Assembly (NCBI RefSeq): GCF_001640025.1
Contig: NC_031673.1
Location: forward strand, 682,001-746,000
Length of the DNA: 64,000 bases
Origin: Sugiyamaella lignohabitans
Taxonomy: Eukaryota; Ascomycota; Dipodascomycetes; Dipodascales; Trichomonascaceae
Direction: 5' to 3'
The notes below the pieces were generated by a model. It ran no database searches. It was not told the origin of the DNA and saw only the letters and a program-made list of their open reading frames with translations. A program made the position numbers and the translations under genes. This document shows positions 20,522 through 29,931 of this stretch, piece after piece (position 1 is the first letter of the stretch; each line of letters starts with the position of its first letter).

Positions 20522-21315
20522 ATGCCTATTGCCAAGAGTCTAAGCAAAGTGCAGAAGAAAGTATCCAGTAGCACTGGTGCTGTGCATCCTAAAGGCCGCA
20601 AGTTCAAGCAGTTAACCAGAGCCTCGCTCCGTCAAGAAAAGCTTGCCAAAGATAAGAGCAAACGTAACCAAGCCAAAGAAGGAAGCTGTAAGTTATGACC
20701 CTAATCTATCAATTATGTACTTCTGTGGTTCAGTAGTTCATAGTTTATTTGCGAACTTTTATTGCATTTGACCGATTAGAAGTGAGGAACATCATGAAGC
20801 GACAGTTCTGTATAGTAAATTGGTGTGATAGTGTCGTGATACTAACAAATATTAGTTCTGAGGATCAAGTTTTTCAAGGAAGCTGTTTCTTTAGACGAAA
20901 AGCCTAGTTATACTGTTGACGAGGTGAAACAAATGATTGAAGCGTAAGTCGTGGTAACTTCTAACAATATTGATTTAAATAGTCAGTGATCAAAGTGAGC
21001 AAATACTAACTATTCTCTAGATATGTCGCTCGAGATGGTGACGAGTTAGAAGCTCTTAAGGCCGCTAGAAGACCAGGAAGACCATCCAGTTCAAGACAGG
21101 ATCTATTGCAACGTACATATGATCAGGACATGGCAGAGTACAAGGCTGGATATACAGTTCCTGACTTGTTAGACGAGAAAAATGTCGCTACTTTGAGAAA
21201 CTGGAACGGTACTTCAGGTGGTCTGTCTTTAATAAAAAGCATCCGTGTGTCTAAAGATGGTGGTGTTATTGGTGCTGGTAACTCTACCGTTGATGCTGAC
21301 ATGACACTTGACTAA
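20522..21315 (+). CDS. TMA16: Tma16-like ribosome biogenesis factor, three exons
   Basis: Small nucleolar protein associated with late pre-60S particles. No long open frame shows it, because it is split into three exons: join(20522..20687,20856..20943,21021..21315), 182 residues. Donors are GTAAGT in both introns; branch sites are ACTAAC with acceptors ATTAG and TCTAG. Phases match and the total is a multiple of three. Exon 1 reads MPIAKSLSKV and then VHPKGRKFKQLTRASLR, the family's basic signature. Exon 2 contains FFKEAVSLDE, and exon 3 begins YVARDGDELEALKAARRPGR, also typical. The C terminus ends VDADMTLD. The length is close to the 178 of S. cerevisiae. Introns are 168 and 77 bases. Confidence 0.88.
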
Positions 21316-21911
21316 ATTATATGATAGACAACTTATGAACATATTTATAAAATTAGCATTATTTTTTCTTTAGCCTCAATCCACAAGACTATCTAGATTG
21401 TATGCTGATATCCTGTTAAATGGCAGTCTTAGTTAATTAGTCAAAAATTAATATCACTATGACACCACAATAATATATCTACTGCTCAGGGGTACGCCGA
21501 TATCGGCCCGCGATCGCAACAGTCGAGATCAGCCCAGTCATAATCTTGTAATTATAAAAGGACATTAACTTCCAGCACTCAAATAAACAGAAATTCATTT
21601 ACAATAACTACCTTCTTTATTCGAGGAAATATCTAGATTGAGTTTTGTATTGCCGTCTAAGTTTAATTCCTGTCAATTGATTTGATTGATCACGTTCACC
21701 TGTCAGTTCACTTACCGCACATCCCCTGCAGAATCTCCTGACATCTGATAAGAGATAGTGGTTAGGACGAGAACGAGTGTTTGTTTCTATTTATAAAAGT
21801 GGCATTTCGAGAATCCAATAAATATAAATACTCTTGGTACCCCAGATTTCAGATTTTAGGGTACATAACCTTAATTTTAATTTTCACACTCATTTCCCAA
21901 AAATTTCCAAA
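21316..21911. other. Intergenic region before the methyltransferase gene
   Basis: About 600 bases with the TMA16 3' end and the methyltransferase promoter. AT-rich. An in-frame extension of the methyltransferase frame back to 21834 starts with TTG and is not favoured. No other feature seen. Confidence 0.5.
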
Positions 21912-22730
21912 ATGTCTAAAGAAACAGCTGAATACACCCATGGCCATCACGAATCCGTTCTTCGTTCCCACACATGGAGAACAGTAGACAATTCAGTCAA
22001 GTTCCTGGTTCCATATCTCAAGCCCGACTCGTATGTTCTCGATGTTGGCTGTGGTCCTGGTACAATTACAGTGGACATGGCGAAAAATTATACGCCCAAA
22101 GGAAAGATTATTGGCATGGAGTATGCTGGTTCAGTATTAGAACAAGCAGCAGCTCATGCTAAAGAGAACAATGTGACGAACATTGAGTTTGCAGTTGGTG
22201 ACGTTCACAATCTGAGCTACCCAGACAATACATTTGACATTGTGTTCGCACATCAAGTGGTTCAACACATTGGTAACCCCGTTGTTGCACTTAAAGAAAT
22301 GGCACGAGTTGTCAAACCCGGTGGAGTCGTTGCCATCCGTGACTCTGACTATGCCGGATTCTTCTGGTACCCCGAACTCCCTGCTCTTAAGAAATGGCAA
22401 GAAGTCTACCTCAAAGTGGCCAAGGCCAATGGAGCCGAGCCCAATGCCGGCCGTCACTACCACTCATGGGCCCATCAAGCCGGACTTGACCAACCCAAAC
22501 TAAAACTGTCCTCCAGCACCTGGTTCTACTGGACCCCGGAAGAAAGGGCCTGGTGGAGCAGTCTGTGGGCCGACCGTACCCTCAAATCCAATTTTGCGAC
22601 AACCGTGCTCAAACACGATCTCGGCACCCAAGACGACCTCGAAGAAATTGCCCAGGGCTGGCGCGACTGGGGCAAAGACAAAGATGCCATCTTCAACCTC
22701 GCCCATGTGGAGCTCATCTACCAAAAGTAA
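21912..22730 (+). CDS. Class I SAM-dependent methyltransferase (UbiE/Coq5-like)
   Basis: 272-residue protein with a clear class I methyltransferase core: motif I YVLDVGCGPGTITVDMA at residues 41-57, the acidic end of strand 2 in IIGMEYAGS, motif II near FAVGDVHNLSYPDNTFDIVF, and ARVVKPGGVVAIRD for motif III. This arrangement is typical of UbiE/Coq5/Methyltransf_11 proteins that act on small molecules, but the substrate cannot be read from the sequence. No presequence or membrane segment is visible, so it is probably cytosolic and not Coq5 itself. The first ATG (21912) gives MSKETAEYTHGHHESVLRSH. The 3' half is richer in C and G in third codon positions than its neighbours, which may reflect strong expression or a different history. 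Confidence 0.85.
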   Translation: MSKETAEYTHGHHESVLRSHTWRTVDNSVKFLVPYLKPDSYVLDVGCGPGTITVDMAKNYTPKGKIIGMEYAGSVLEQAAAHAKENNVTNIEFAVGDVHNLSYPDNTFDIVFAHQVVQHIGNPVVALKEMARVVKPGGVVAIRDSDYAGFFWYPELPALKKWQEVYLKVAKANGAEPNAGRHYHSWAHQAGLDQPKLKLSSSTWFYWTPEERAWWSSLWADRTLKSNFATTVLKHDLGTQDDLEEIAQGWRDWGKDKDAIFNLAHVELIYQK

Positions 22731-22795
22731 CCCCACTCCCCTGACCATTTAACTCTATAAAACCAATAAAACCTGCTACTCACCTCCCCCCAACC

Positions 22796-22846
22796 GCTCG
22801 CGAAGCGAGCACAACCAGGTCCGGGCGGAGCCCGGCCGCCGGAGGC
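22796..22846. repeat. GC-rich element, variant-B half copy
   Basis: Inner hairpin GCTCGCGAAGCGAGC and arm hairpin CCGGGCGGAGCCCGG. Opposite orientation to the copy at 22903-22953, with arm ends facing each other across 56 bases. Confidence 0.88.
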
Positions 22847-22902
22847 ACTCAGACCCACCCGAGGTGCATTGATCGCCGGACCCTGCGTCTCACCGGGGTG
22901 AT

Positions 22903-22953
22903 GCCTCCGGCGGCCGGGCTCCGCCCGGACCTGGTTGTGCTCGCTTCGCGAGC
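22903..22953. repeat. GC-rich element, variant-B half copy, inverted partner
   Basis: Almost identical to the reverse complement of 22796-22846, and to the copy at 19392-19442. The pair forms a large inverted repeat of about 158 bp downstream of the methyltransferase gene. Confidence 0.88.
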
Positions 22954-23429
22954 ATTTGGGGGAAGGGTTCGTGGGGTTTCAGGGGGTGACGGTTAGCGAA
23001 TTGGGCTAGTTTCTGAAGGGGAAATGATTGATACAGAGATCAGATCAGATCAGATGAGATTCAACGGCGGAGCCAGATCTCGGACTAACCAGAGACGCGG
23101 GAGGGGCCTGCAGCAATTGTCCGACCGGAGGCAGCAGCAGCGTTGTAGTCACCTCGATAGTGCAATAAATGAGGGGTAGCCGGAATCGCACCAATCGAAG
23201 TGCATAGTCCAGTACGTACTCCTTGTTTATTTAGCCGGGAAAATGCATATGCGCCTGCTCGTCCAGATCACATGTTTGGTGTGTGATGTTTACTCCACTT
23301 TTGCATCCATCGACGACGCATCCCCCACTCTGAGTTAGCTATTGCAATAAATAGCAATTGAGGACTCGAATTTGACTTTTTCATTTCTTCAGTTCTTTTC
23401 TCTCGAACTTCCAATTTCCATTGCAATTG

Positions 23430-23687
23430 GTAAGTCCTTCGAACCCCACCACACTTCTTCGAGGTGTGATAGCTCCTGGGTGGGGGTCACAGTCTCCCGG
23501 TGGAGCCTGAACCTCCGGCGGCTGGGGCTCTGCACCAGGCCCCGTAGCTCTTGCTTCGCAAGAGTTTGCTGGGACCGTCAAGAAATCGACTCGAGCATAG
23601 CGAGAGGAGCCACGGGGTCTGGGGCAGAGCCCCAGCCGCCGGAGGCAACACCCCCACCCCGAAAAACACCACTAACTAACCAGCCAG
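23430..23687 (+). other. Probable 5'-UTR intron of PGM2 carrying a GC-rich element
   Basis: A strong donor GTAAGT at 23430 is followed, just before the PGM2 start, by ACTAACTAACCAG and then CCAG. That is the branch-site/acceptor layout of the coding introns in this window. The acceptor could be at 23683 or 23687. About 136 of its 258 bases are a full GC-rich element. Not proven; transcript reads would decide. Confidence 0.65.
23512..23646. repeat. GC-rich palindromic element, full diverged copy (beta left, alpha right)
   Basis: The left beta hairpin is CTCTTGCTTCGCAAGAG, a paired C-G to T-A change relative to CTCCTGCTTCGCAGGAG. The spacer contains CTGGGACCGTC. The alpha hairpin on the right has changed (GAGCATAGCGAGAG). 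It ends 44 bases before the PGM2 ATG, inside the probable 5'-UTR intron. Confidence 0.88.
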
Positions 23688-23690
23688 ATC

Positions 23691-25355
23691 ATGACTGTGG
23701 TATCGACCAAAGCGTTTGAGGGCCAGAAGCCCGGTACTTCTGGTCTTCGTAAGAAGGTCACTGTGTTCCAGCAACCTCATTATACTGAGAACTTTGTTCA
23801 GGCTATTCTTTCGTCGATTCCTGAGGGTAGTGAGGGTGCTACTCTTGTGGTTGGTGGAGATGGCCGTTTCTACAATAAGGAAGTGATTCAGATCATTAGT
23901 GAGATCAGTGCTGCCAATGGCGTCAAGAAACTCATTATTGGCCAGAACGGACTTCTTAGTACTCCTGCTGCTTCACATGTCATTCGAAAGAGAAAGGCTA
24001 CTGGTGGTATTATTTTGACCGCTTCACACAACCCTGGTGGTCCCACTAATGATTTCGGTATCAAGTATAATCTTGCTAATGGTGGCCCTGCTCCTGAATC
24101 AGTCACTGACAAAATCTACGAGGTTACCAAAACCATTTCTGAATACAAGACTTTAAAGGGTGCAGACTTCCCTCAAGTCAATCTGTCTAAAATCGGAGCC
24201 GCTACTTATGGTCCTTTAGAGGTCGAGATTATTGATACTGTTGAGGACTACTTGCTTCTTGTCAAGGAGATCTTTGATTTCGATCTTATTAAGTCGTTCT
24301 TGAAATCCAATCCTGATTTCACTATTCTATTTGATGCTCTTAACGGTATCACTGGTCCTTATGGTAAAGCCATTTTCATTGACGAATTGGGCTTGGCTGC
24401 TAGCTCTGTTCAAAATGCTGTTCCAAAGACTGATTTCGGTGGTCTTCATCCTGATCCAAATCTTACCTATGCTCATACTTTGGTTGAGCGTGTGGACAAG
24501 GAAAAAACTCCCTTTGGTGCTGCCAGTGATGGTGACGGTGATAGAAATATGATCTATGGAGCCAACTCGTTTGTTTCTCCTGGTGACTCGGTTGCTATTA
24601 TTGCCCACCATGCTGACAAGATCCCTTACTTCCGCAATGGCGGTGTCAATGGACTTGCTAGAAGTATGCCCACTTCGGGTGCTATTGATCTCGTTGCTAA
24701 GGCCAAGGGTCTCAAGTGTTACGAGGTTCCTACTGGATGGAAGTTTTTCACTGCTCTGTTTGATTCTAAGCAATTATCCATCTGTGGTGAAGAGTCTTTC
24801 GGCACTGGATCCGATCATATCAGAGAAAAGGATGGTCTGTGGGCTATTGTTGCTTGGTTGAATATCATTGCCGGTGTTGCCAAGGAAGATCCCTCTAAGG
24901 CCAGCATTGCTGCTATTCAGCACGATTTCTGGAACACTTATGGCCGTACTTTCTTCACTCGTTATGATTATGAGAACGTCTCCTCTGAAGGTGCTGCCAA
25001 GGTTGTTGCTAACTTGAAGTCTCAAATTGAATCTCCTTCGTTTGTCGGTTCTAAGGTCGACAATTTAGAAGTCACTGAGGCTGGTGACTTCTCGTACACC
25101 GACCTTGATGGTTCCGTTTCCAAGAACCAGGGTCTGTACGTCAAGTTCAAGGGTGGTTCCCGTATTGTCGTTAGACTTTCCGGAACTGGCTCGTCTGGTG
25201 CCACTATCCGTCTTTACATTGAACGTCACGAGAGCGACAAGTCTCTGTTCTCCCAGGACGCCCAAGATTATCTCAAGGAAACCATCTCTTCTGCTGTCAA
25301 TTTCCTCAAGCTGAAGGAGTTTGTTAACCGTGAAGAGCCCGATGTCCGCACTTAA
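23691..25355 (+). CDS. PGM2: Phosphoglucomutase
   Basis: Cytosolic enzyme that interconverts glucose-1-phosphate and glucose-6-phosphate, linking the Leloir pathway, glycogen and cell-wall precursors to glycolysis. The 554 residues fit the alpha-D-phosphohexomutase family. The catalytic phosphoserine is Ser112 in TASHNPGG, the Mg-binding loop is DGDGDR at 280-285, the sugar-binding loop is GEESFGTGSDH, and the C-terminal phosphate-binding loop is RLSGTGSSGA. The start at 23691 (MTVVSTKAFEGQKPGTSGLR) is standard. The gene probably has a 5'-UTR intron. Downstream it converges on YKU80; GAL7, a partner in galactose use, lies about 2.8 kb further on. S. cerevisiae has PGM1 and PGM2; the symbol here is by family, not by ortholog test. 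Confidence 0.97.
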   Translation: MTVVSTKAFEGQKPGTSGLRKKVTVFQQPHYTENFVQAILSSIPEGSEGATLVVGGDGRFYNKEVIQIISEISAANGVKKLIIGQNGLLSTPAASHVIRKRKATGGIILTASHNPGGPTNDFGIKYNLANGGPAPESVTDKIYEVTKTISEYKTLKGADFPQVNLSKIGAATYGPLEVEIIDTVEDYLLLVKEIFDFDLIKSFLKSNPDFTILFDALNGITGPYGKAIFIDELGLAASSVQNAVPKTDFGGLHPDPNLTYAHTLVERVDKEKTPFGAASDGDGDRNMIYGANSFVSPGDSVAIIAHHADKIPYFRNGGVNGLARSMPTSGAIDLVAKAKGLKCYEVPTGWKFFTALFDSKQLSICGEESFGTGSDHIREKDGLWAIVAWLNIIAGVAKEDPSKASIAAIQHDFWNTYGRTFFTRYDYENVSSEGAAKVVANLKSQIESPSFVGSKVDNLEVTEAGDFSYTDLDGSVSKNQGLYVKFKGGSRIVVRLSGTGSSGATIRLYIERHESDKSLFSQDAQDYLKETISSAVNFLKLKEFVNREEPDVRT

Positions 25356-25403
25356 GCTAGATGTAAAAAAATTAACCCACTTCGCTCTTGTTATCTGACA
25401 CCT

Positions 25404-25462
25404 GCCTCCGGCGGCTGGGGCTGCGCCCCAGACCCCCATGCTCCTCTCGCTTCGCTCGAGTC
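25404..25462. repeat. GC-rich element, single half (arm plus alpha hairpin)
   Basis: Arm with loop TGC in TGGGGCTGCGCCCCA, then the alpha hairpin CTCTCGCTTCGCTCGAGTC, then spacer-like bases GATACGTCTGGTGCC. Located between the convergent stops of PGM2 and YKU80. Confidence 0.9.
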
Positions 25463-25574
25463 GATACGTCTGGTGCCTGGTAGCGCGTTGAAACCACTCG
25501 TTACTCGGGTTAATTACAGTATTTTCAAAAGTTTATTGAAAGGATATAAATTCATAAATAATACAAGTCCAGAC

Positions 25575-27867
25575 CTAACTGAGAAGGTCTTCCAGTTTGA
25601 TGTCAGTGTCGGTAGCCACCCGCTTGGACGCTTCTGCCTCTTGTTTGACCTTTTGTTTCTCGCTCTTCTTGGTCTCCACTACTTTGATATCTAAGAGCTG
25701 GCTCAGTCGGTCTGTCGTGGGCTTGAGTTGATCAAGTCGCCCTGCTGGTGGATGCGAGTACTTAACCAGCTCTGGCCACACCGGAGGAACAAAATTCTTT
25801 GCCCCAGTTAATCCGGCCACTTTGATGGCATTTCGCAGTCTATGCAATACTGGATTAAATGTGTCTTCACAGGTCATATACTCGGTTGGCTCTCCATCTT
25901 CGTCTGGTTCTCCGGCATGCTCCAAGTCCATTTCATCAATATAATGGCTCATGAGATCGTTCATCTCTGTAGTGGGCTCCCGGTTAATACGCTGTGGATT
26001 ATCAGGTGGCAATATTTTACCTGACTTGGATTTAATTTCGAGCAAACTTGGGAACTGGAATTTCCGGTAGTCTTGTGAAAATGGTAGAATATTAAGAATA
26101 AGCGCTTGGAAGTCAACATCGACGTATGGACTTAATAGCACCATATGTGCATCTTTTTCTGGTTTGGCCACATATCGAGCAATGGCAACACGGTCATCCA
26201 GCTGCAACGTCAGGATCATTGCTGACATGGCGAGCTGATCTTTTTTGCGTGCTTCAGGGCTTACAACGATATAATCTGATGCTTCCATCAAATACCATCT
26301 AGGGACATCTTTTGCGCTACAAAATCCGTAGATAGAAAGCTCTGGACTGTTTGAAAGATGGATACTGCTCAACTCCTTTTTTGTTTCAGCATCGAAAGTA
26401 ACAATTTCAGACCCAAATCTATAGCCTTTAAGTAGATTTTGCCGTTCTAAAATGATTCTGTTATCGGGATTTTGCTCCCCTTCTCCATTCTCATCTTTTA
26501 CTTTTTCAACATAATAATCACGAACAAAGTGCACAGTCACTTTTCGATCATTAAACTCGTCGTCTTCGGATTCACCACCGTCATCATCAGGCCTTTTACG
26601 TTTGACAATAACAGACTTCGCTGTGGGAACACGCGTTCTTCTGGTGCATGGATAGCCATACACCGGAATGGTTATTGTGTTTTCTTCATCAATGACATGT
26701 TTCACGCTTTCTGAGTCCTCAGTGGGCCTTCCCAACCGCAGTACTCCCTTGAATTGCCTTAGTACGCCAACTGGCTGAACCACTGGTTTACTAACGTAAA
26801 AATACGCCTCCTCGTAGGGTGCAAACATATACATATCGTCGGGCCTACCATCACTGTCAGGTGGGTAATAATCACGCTCAATATTTTGCAATTCCTCAAT
26901 GTTGGACTGTCGGATTTCTTTCTCAAATGTAGTCAGCTCATCTCCGCTATCTTTCATTCCAATCATCAAAATACGTAGGACAATATTAGCGGCCTTCAGA
27001 CGCTTCACCAAATCAGGAACCTTCTTGAAATCCATCTCACCCGTCCCATTTGTAATGAGACAAATCATTTTTTTGAACTTAAGATGTTTGCATTCAGTGT
27101 TAATGAGCTCTATAGCTTCGTTCACACCATCGAGAACTGTATTAGTTAGCACACAATTCATACTCAACCACTCATGACCACACTTCCCGGTGGCCTCGAA
27201 GATTACTGGCAAACTCAAATCCCGACTCGAGCGAAGCGAGAGGAGCCACGGGGTCTGGGGCAGAGCCCCAGCCGCCGGAGGCAGGCCACCAATGGCCTCA
27301 CTTACCATCTCCTTCGGTTCCTATGTGCTGTCTCAGTTTCCGCGACAGCCGTCTGAGGTCGCTAGCTTCAAACCTGTTCGTTAATATATTGCCACATCCA
27401 TTTATAAAAATCAACTTACTTTTGAATAGGAAAGAATGGCGTTACATGTTTGCTTCGGAATTCAACATCTGAATTGTTAGTATCTCCAAAGGGCGTGTGT
27501 AAATGTTTATTGAGCAAAACCCTGGTAGAAAGAGCACAGCGGAAACTTACCTGATGTTCTAACTCCGAGTACACCGACCATGTCCTTTTTACGCCCACGA
27601 AGGATCTGTGAAGTTAGTTTTGATGTAATAATCATGGCCCGAGCTATTTTTCGATGAAAAGTCCCAAGATTGCCATACCTTGTCTCCAATTTTATCATTG
27701 ACCCATGTCATGGCCCACTCGATATCGGTTTGTTCACGGCCGTCATGCTGTTCGTTCATGCTCTGGCTGACGTCCAGCACAAACACAGTAGCCTATAGAT
27801 TCTCGTTAGTCTGATTTTTCAAAGTGTAATTGACGTTTTATGGCAAACTCACTTCCTTGTCAGTCAT
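25575..27867 (-). CDS. YKU80: Ku80 DNA end-binding subunit, six exons
   Basis: Partner of Ku70 in non-homologous end joining and telomere protection. Proposed CDS: complement(join(25575..27136,27306..27373,27420..27468,27551..27605,27679..27792,27853..27867)), 620 residues, all phases matching. The spliced N terminus reads MTDKEATVFVLDVSQSMNEQ, the start of a Ku vWA domain, then KILRGRKKDMVGVLGVRTS, then LRRLSRKLRQHIGTEGD joined to VLDGVNEAIELI. Most acceptors sit behind a TAAC branch site (GACTAAC, AACTAAC, TACTAAC, ATTAAC, GCTAAC). The central Ku barrel is at about 200-440, and a helical C-terminal arm follows. There is no long C-terminal DNA-PKcs extension. Intron 5 (27137-27305) contains a half GC-rich element. 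Read unspliced, the frame would translate that repeat, a false N terminus. Confidence 0.88.
27224..27282. repeat. GC-rich element, single half, inside YKU80 intron 5
   Basis: The alpha hairpin GACTCGAGCGAAGCGAGAG followed by an arm with loop AGA (TGGGGCAGAGCCCCA). It makes up about 59 of the 169 bases of the reconstructed intron, away from donor, branch site and acceptor. Confidence 0.9.
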
Positions 27868-28134
27868 GGCTTGTTTGTATTTAACTCATGAGCTTGACGT
27901 GCGTGTTTCGTGACGCTATTATGCACAATTAAATTAAACGCGAGGCTGAGATGCACCAGGGATTGCGCCCTGAAGATCGATACATGTGACGTATGTATCT
28001 ACTGTTATATTATACACTGAATTATATACAGTTTAAAAATTATCATAGTTGGCTGCCCAAGATGAAATATCTGGTCGTACCGAGTGACAAATTAGCATAA
28101 TGAGTTATCTGTTGCTCGTTGGTGAATTTAATAT

Positions 28135-29244
28135 TTAGAGCTTTTCCAAGTAGTGAACGTTACCATCGACAGCTCGAAGTTGAGCGGCAGCAGATTCAGG
28201 AGTAACATCTCTTTGAGGCATACCAAGCATTTCAAAACCAACCAAAAACTTACGAACAGTGGCACTACGAAGAAGAGGAGGGTAGAAATGGACATGCAAA
28301 TGCTCAGGTTCCGACTTGGGGTCGATATTGGGCTCAGCAAATGACTGGTGGATACCCATTGAGTATGGGAATGAAGTTTGGAATAAATTATCATAACGCA
28401 AAGCGACGTTTCGCAGAATGTGAGCAAAATCAGTTTGTTCTTTTTCTGTCAATTGAGTAATGTTGCCAATTTTTCGGCGACTAACGACCAGAACTTCAAA
28501 TGGCCAAGTAGCCCAGAATGGAATAACTGCAATGAAAGAGTCATTAACATCAACAAACCTGTTTTGGGCGTGATTTCCAGAAGACTCGGCCTTGGCGAGA
28601 ATAGCTAGCTCCTTAGCAACATAGTCTTCAAGCAATCCCTTGCCATTGTGGTTGTGTGCATATTCAGCAAGACAAGCATGTTCAATATCAGGTTCTTCAG
28701 GAATAATATTGGTTGTCCAGGCTTGACCGTGAGGATGCGGGTTAGAACATCCCATAGCAGCACCCTTGTTTTCAAAGATCTGACAATATCTGACTTCAGG
28801 ATTGTTGACTGCATCAGTGTAAACCTTCTTCCAAGCATTAATAACCCCGCTTACTTGAGGATATGTCATTTGAGCCAAAGTGATATCATGACGAGGATTG
28901 AAACAGATGACTACACATTTACCAGTAGCCTGCTCTGCTCTGAATAGTTCGTCTTCTTCACTCTCCTCAGCACTAGAGCCATCTGCTTGGGGAAGAGTAT
29001 CTCTTGGCTTGACAGCAGAAAAATCATTTACAAACACAAAAGTCTCTTCATATTTAGGATTGGCTTGGCCTTGAGCACGGGTATTTCCAGGACAAAGATA
29101 GCACTTCTCGTCATACTCAGGACGCTTTTCAACCTGGGGTTTCTCTTGTTGACCTTGCCAAGGTCTTTGAGTACGGTGAGGCGAGCACAAAACCCACGAT
29201 TTTCTCAATGGATTGTATCTACGATGAGCTTCTGACCACTGCAT
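28135..29244 (-). CDS. GAL7: Galactose-1-phosphate uridylyltransferase
   Basis: Leloir pathway enzyme that swaps UMP between UDP-glucose and galactose-1-phosphate. The 369 residues match the family (366 in S. cerevisiae). The N-terminal block HRRYNPLRKSWVLCSPHRTQ, the zinc-site pair CYLC at 48-51, and the active-site HPHGQAW (His170/His172) are all visible. So is the C-terminal substrate block near HQSFAEPN and HLHVHFYPPLLRS. An acidic insertion (EESEEDE) at about 93-99 is unusual but sits in a variable loop. The ATG at 29244 gives MQWSEAHRRYNPL. A short upstream exon (ATG GAC TGT before GTAAGT near 29602) is possible but not needed. No Gal4-type CGG-N11-CCG site was noticed upstream. Confidence 0.95.
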   Translation of the reverse strand: MQWSEAHRRYNPLRKSWVLCSPHRTQRPWQGQQEKPQVEKRPEYDEKCYLCPGNTRAQGQANPKYEETFVFVNDFSAVKPRDTLPQADGSSAEESEEDELFRAEQATGKCVVICFNPRHDITLAQMTYPQVSGVINAWKKVYTDAVNNPEVRYCQIFENKGAAMGCSNPHPHGQAWTTNIIPEEPDIEHACLAEYAHNHNGKGLLEDYVAKELAILAKAESSGNHAQNRFVDVNDSFIAVIPFWATWPFEVLVVSRRKIGNITQLTEKEQTDFAHILRNVALRYDNLFQTSFPYSMGIHQSFAEPNIDPKSEPEHLHVHFYPPLLRSATVRKFLVGFEMLGMPQRDVTPESAAAQLRAVDGNVHYLEKL

Positions 29245-29931
29245 TTCTATCTGTTAATTCAACTGAAAAGTGACTAATGATCCAGTAATGAAAAATGTGA
29301 ATGAAATCTGGAGATCATTTCTTGACCCACGATTCAGATCATCTCATCTACATTGGACTGCCCCAACCCATCGGATAAATACCCCGAGCAAGTAATTAAT
29401 ATGGCCGATCAATGCCATATACAGCAGGCTTACTACTTTATATAGCACTTAATTTATCCATGACGATAGTATTCAGACATATCAGAGGTTCTATTATGAG
29501 TAAAGTGAATCAATATTATAGTAGCATTCTCGGAAAAAATTCCAATTTTTAATTTAATCACCAATAACTTTTTCTTGTGAGAGATTATATTAATACATAC
29601 TTACACAGTCCATTCTTTAGAAACAGGCTACTAAAGAGTATAATCCCAAACTGAGGGGATATAGGAAAATAAATTCTAGGTATGAATCATTATTATAAAT
29701 AAGCACGGGTGGTTGTCACATATGTCCGTGATTTCCTGTGACAGGCTTTATTGTACAACAGTCAGATGTAGCTAATTGGACGTAATGTGCACAATAATAC
29801 CTGGCAACTACAAACGTCCGATATCAAAATCCAAGTGGAGTCGAGTCGAGATGAGTTGACTGATGCCTCTATGTCTAAAAACTGAAGACAAAAAATATCT
29901 CTATCCAACCATTAATATCACTGGTTGACTC
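29245..29931. other. Intergenic region between GAL7 and SLD5
   Basis: GAL7 promoter on the left and SLD5 3' flank on the right. AT-rich with several TATA-like stretches. A donor-like GTAAGTATG on the minus strand near 29605 is the only splice-like signal. No gene seen. Confidence 0.5.

Noticed and set aside
25575..27308. Unspliced YKU80 frame with an N terminus reading through the GC-rich repeat (PPAAGALPQTPWLL)
   Set aside because: The same peptide appears wherever the repeat is translated. A TGCTAAC branch site and CAG acceptor at 27137 restore the conserved Ku sequence instead.
29242..29607. Upstream exon for GAL7 (ATG GAC TGT before GTAAGT, acceptor at GCAG before TGG)
   Set aside because: It would keep frame, but the simple ATG start already gives a normal N terminus; no clear branch site of the usual type.
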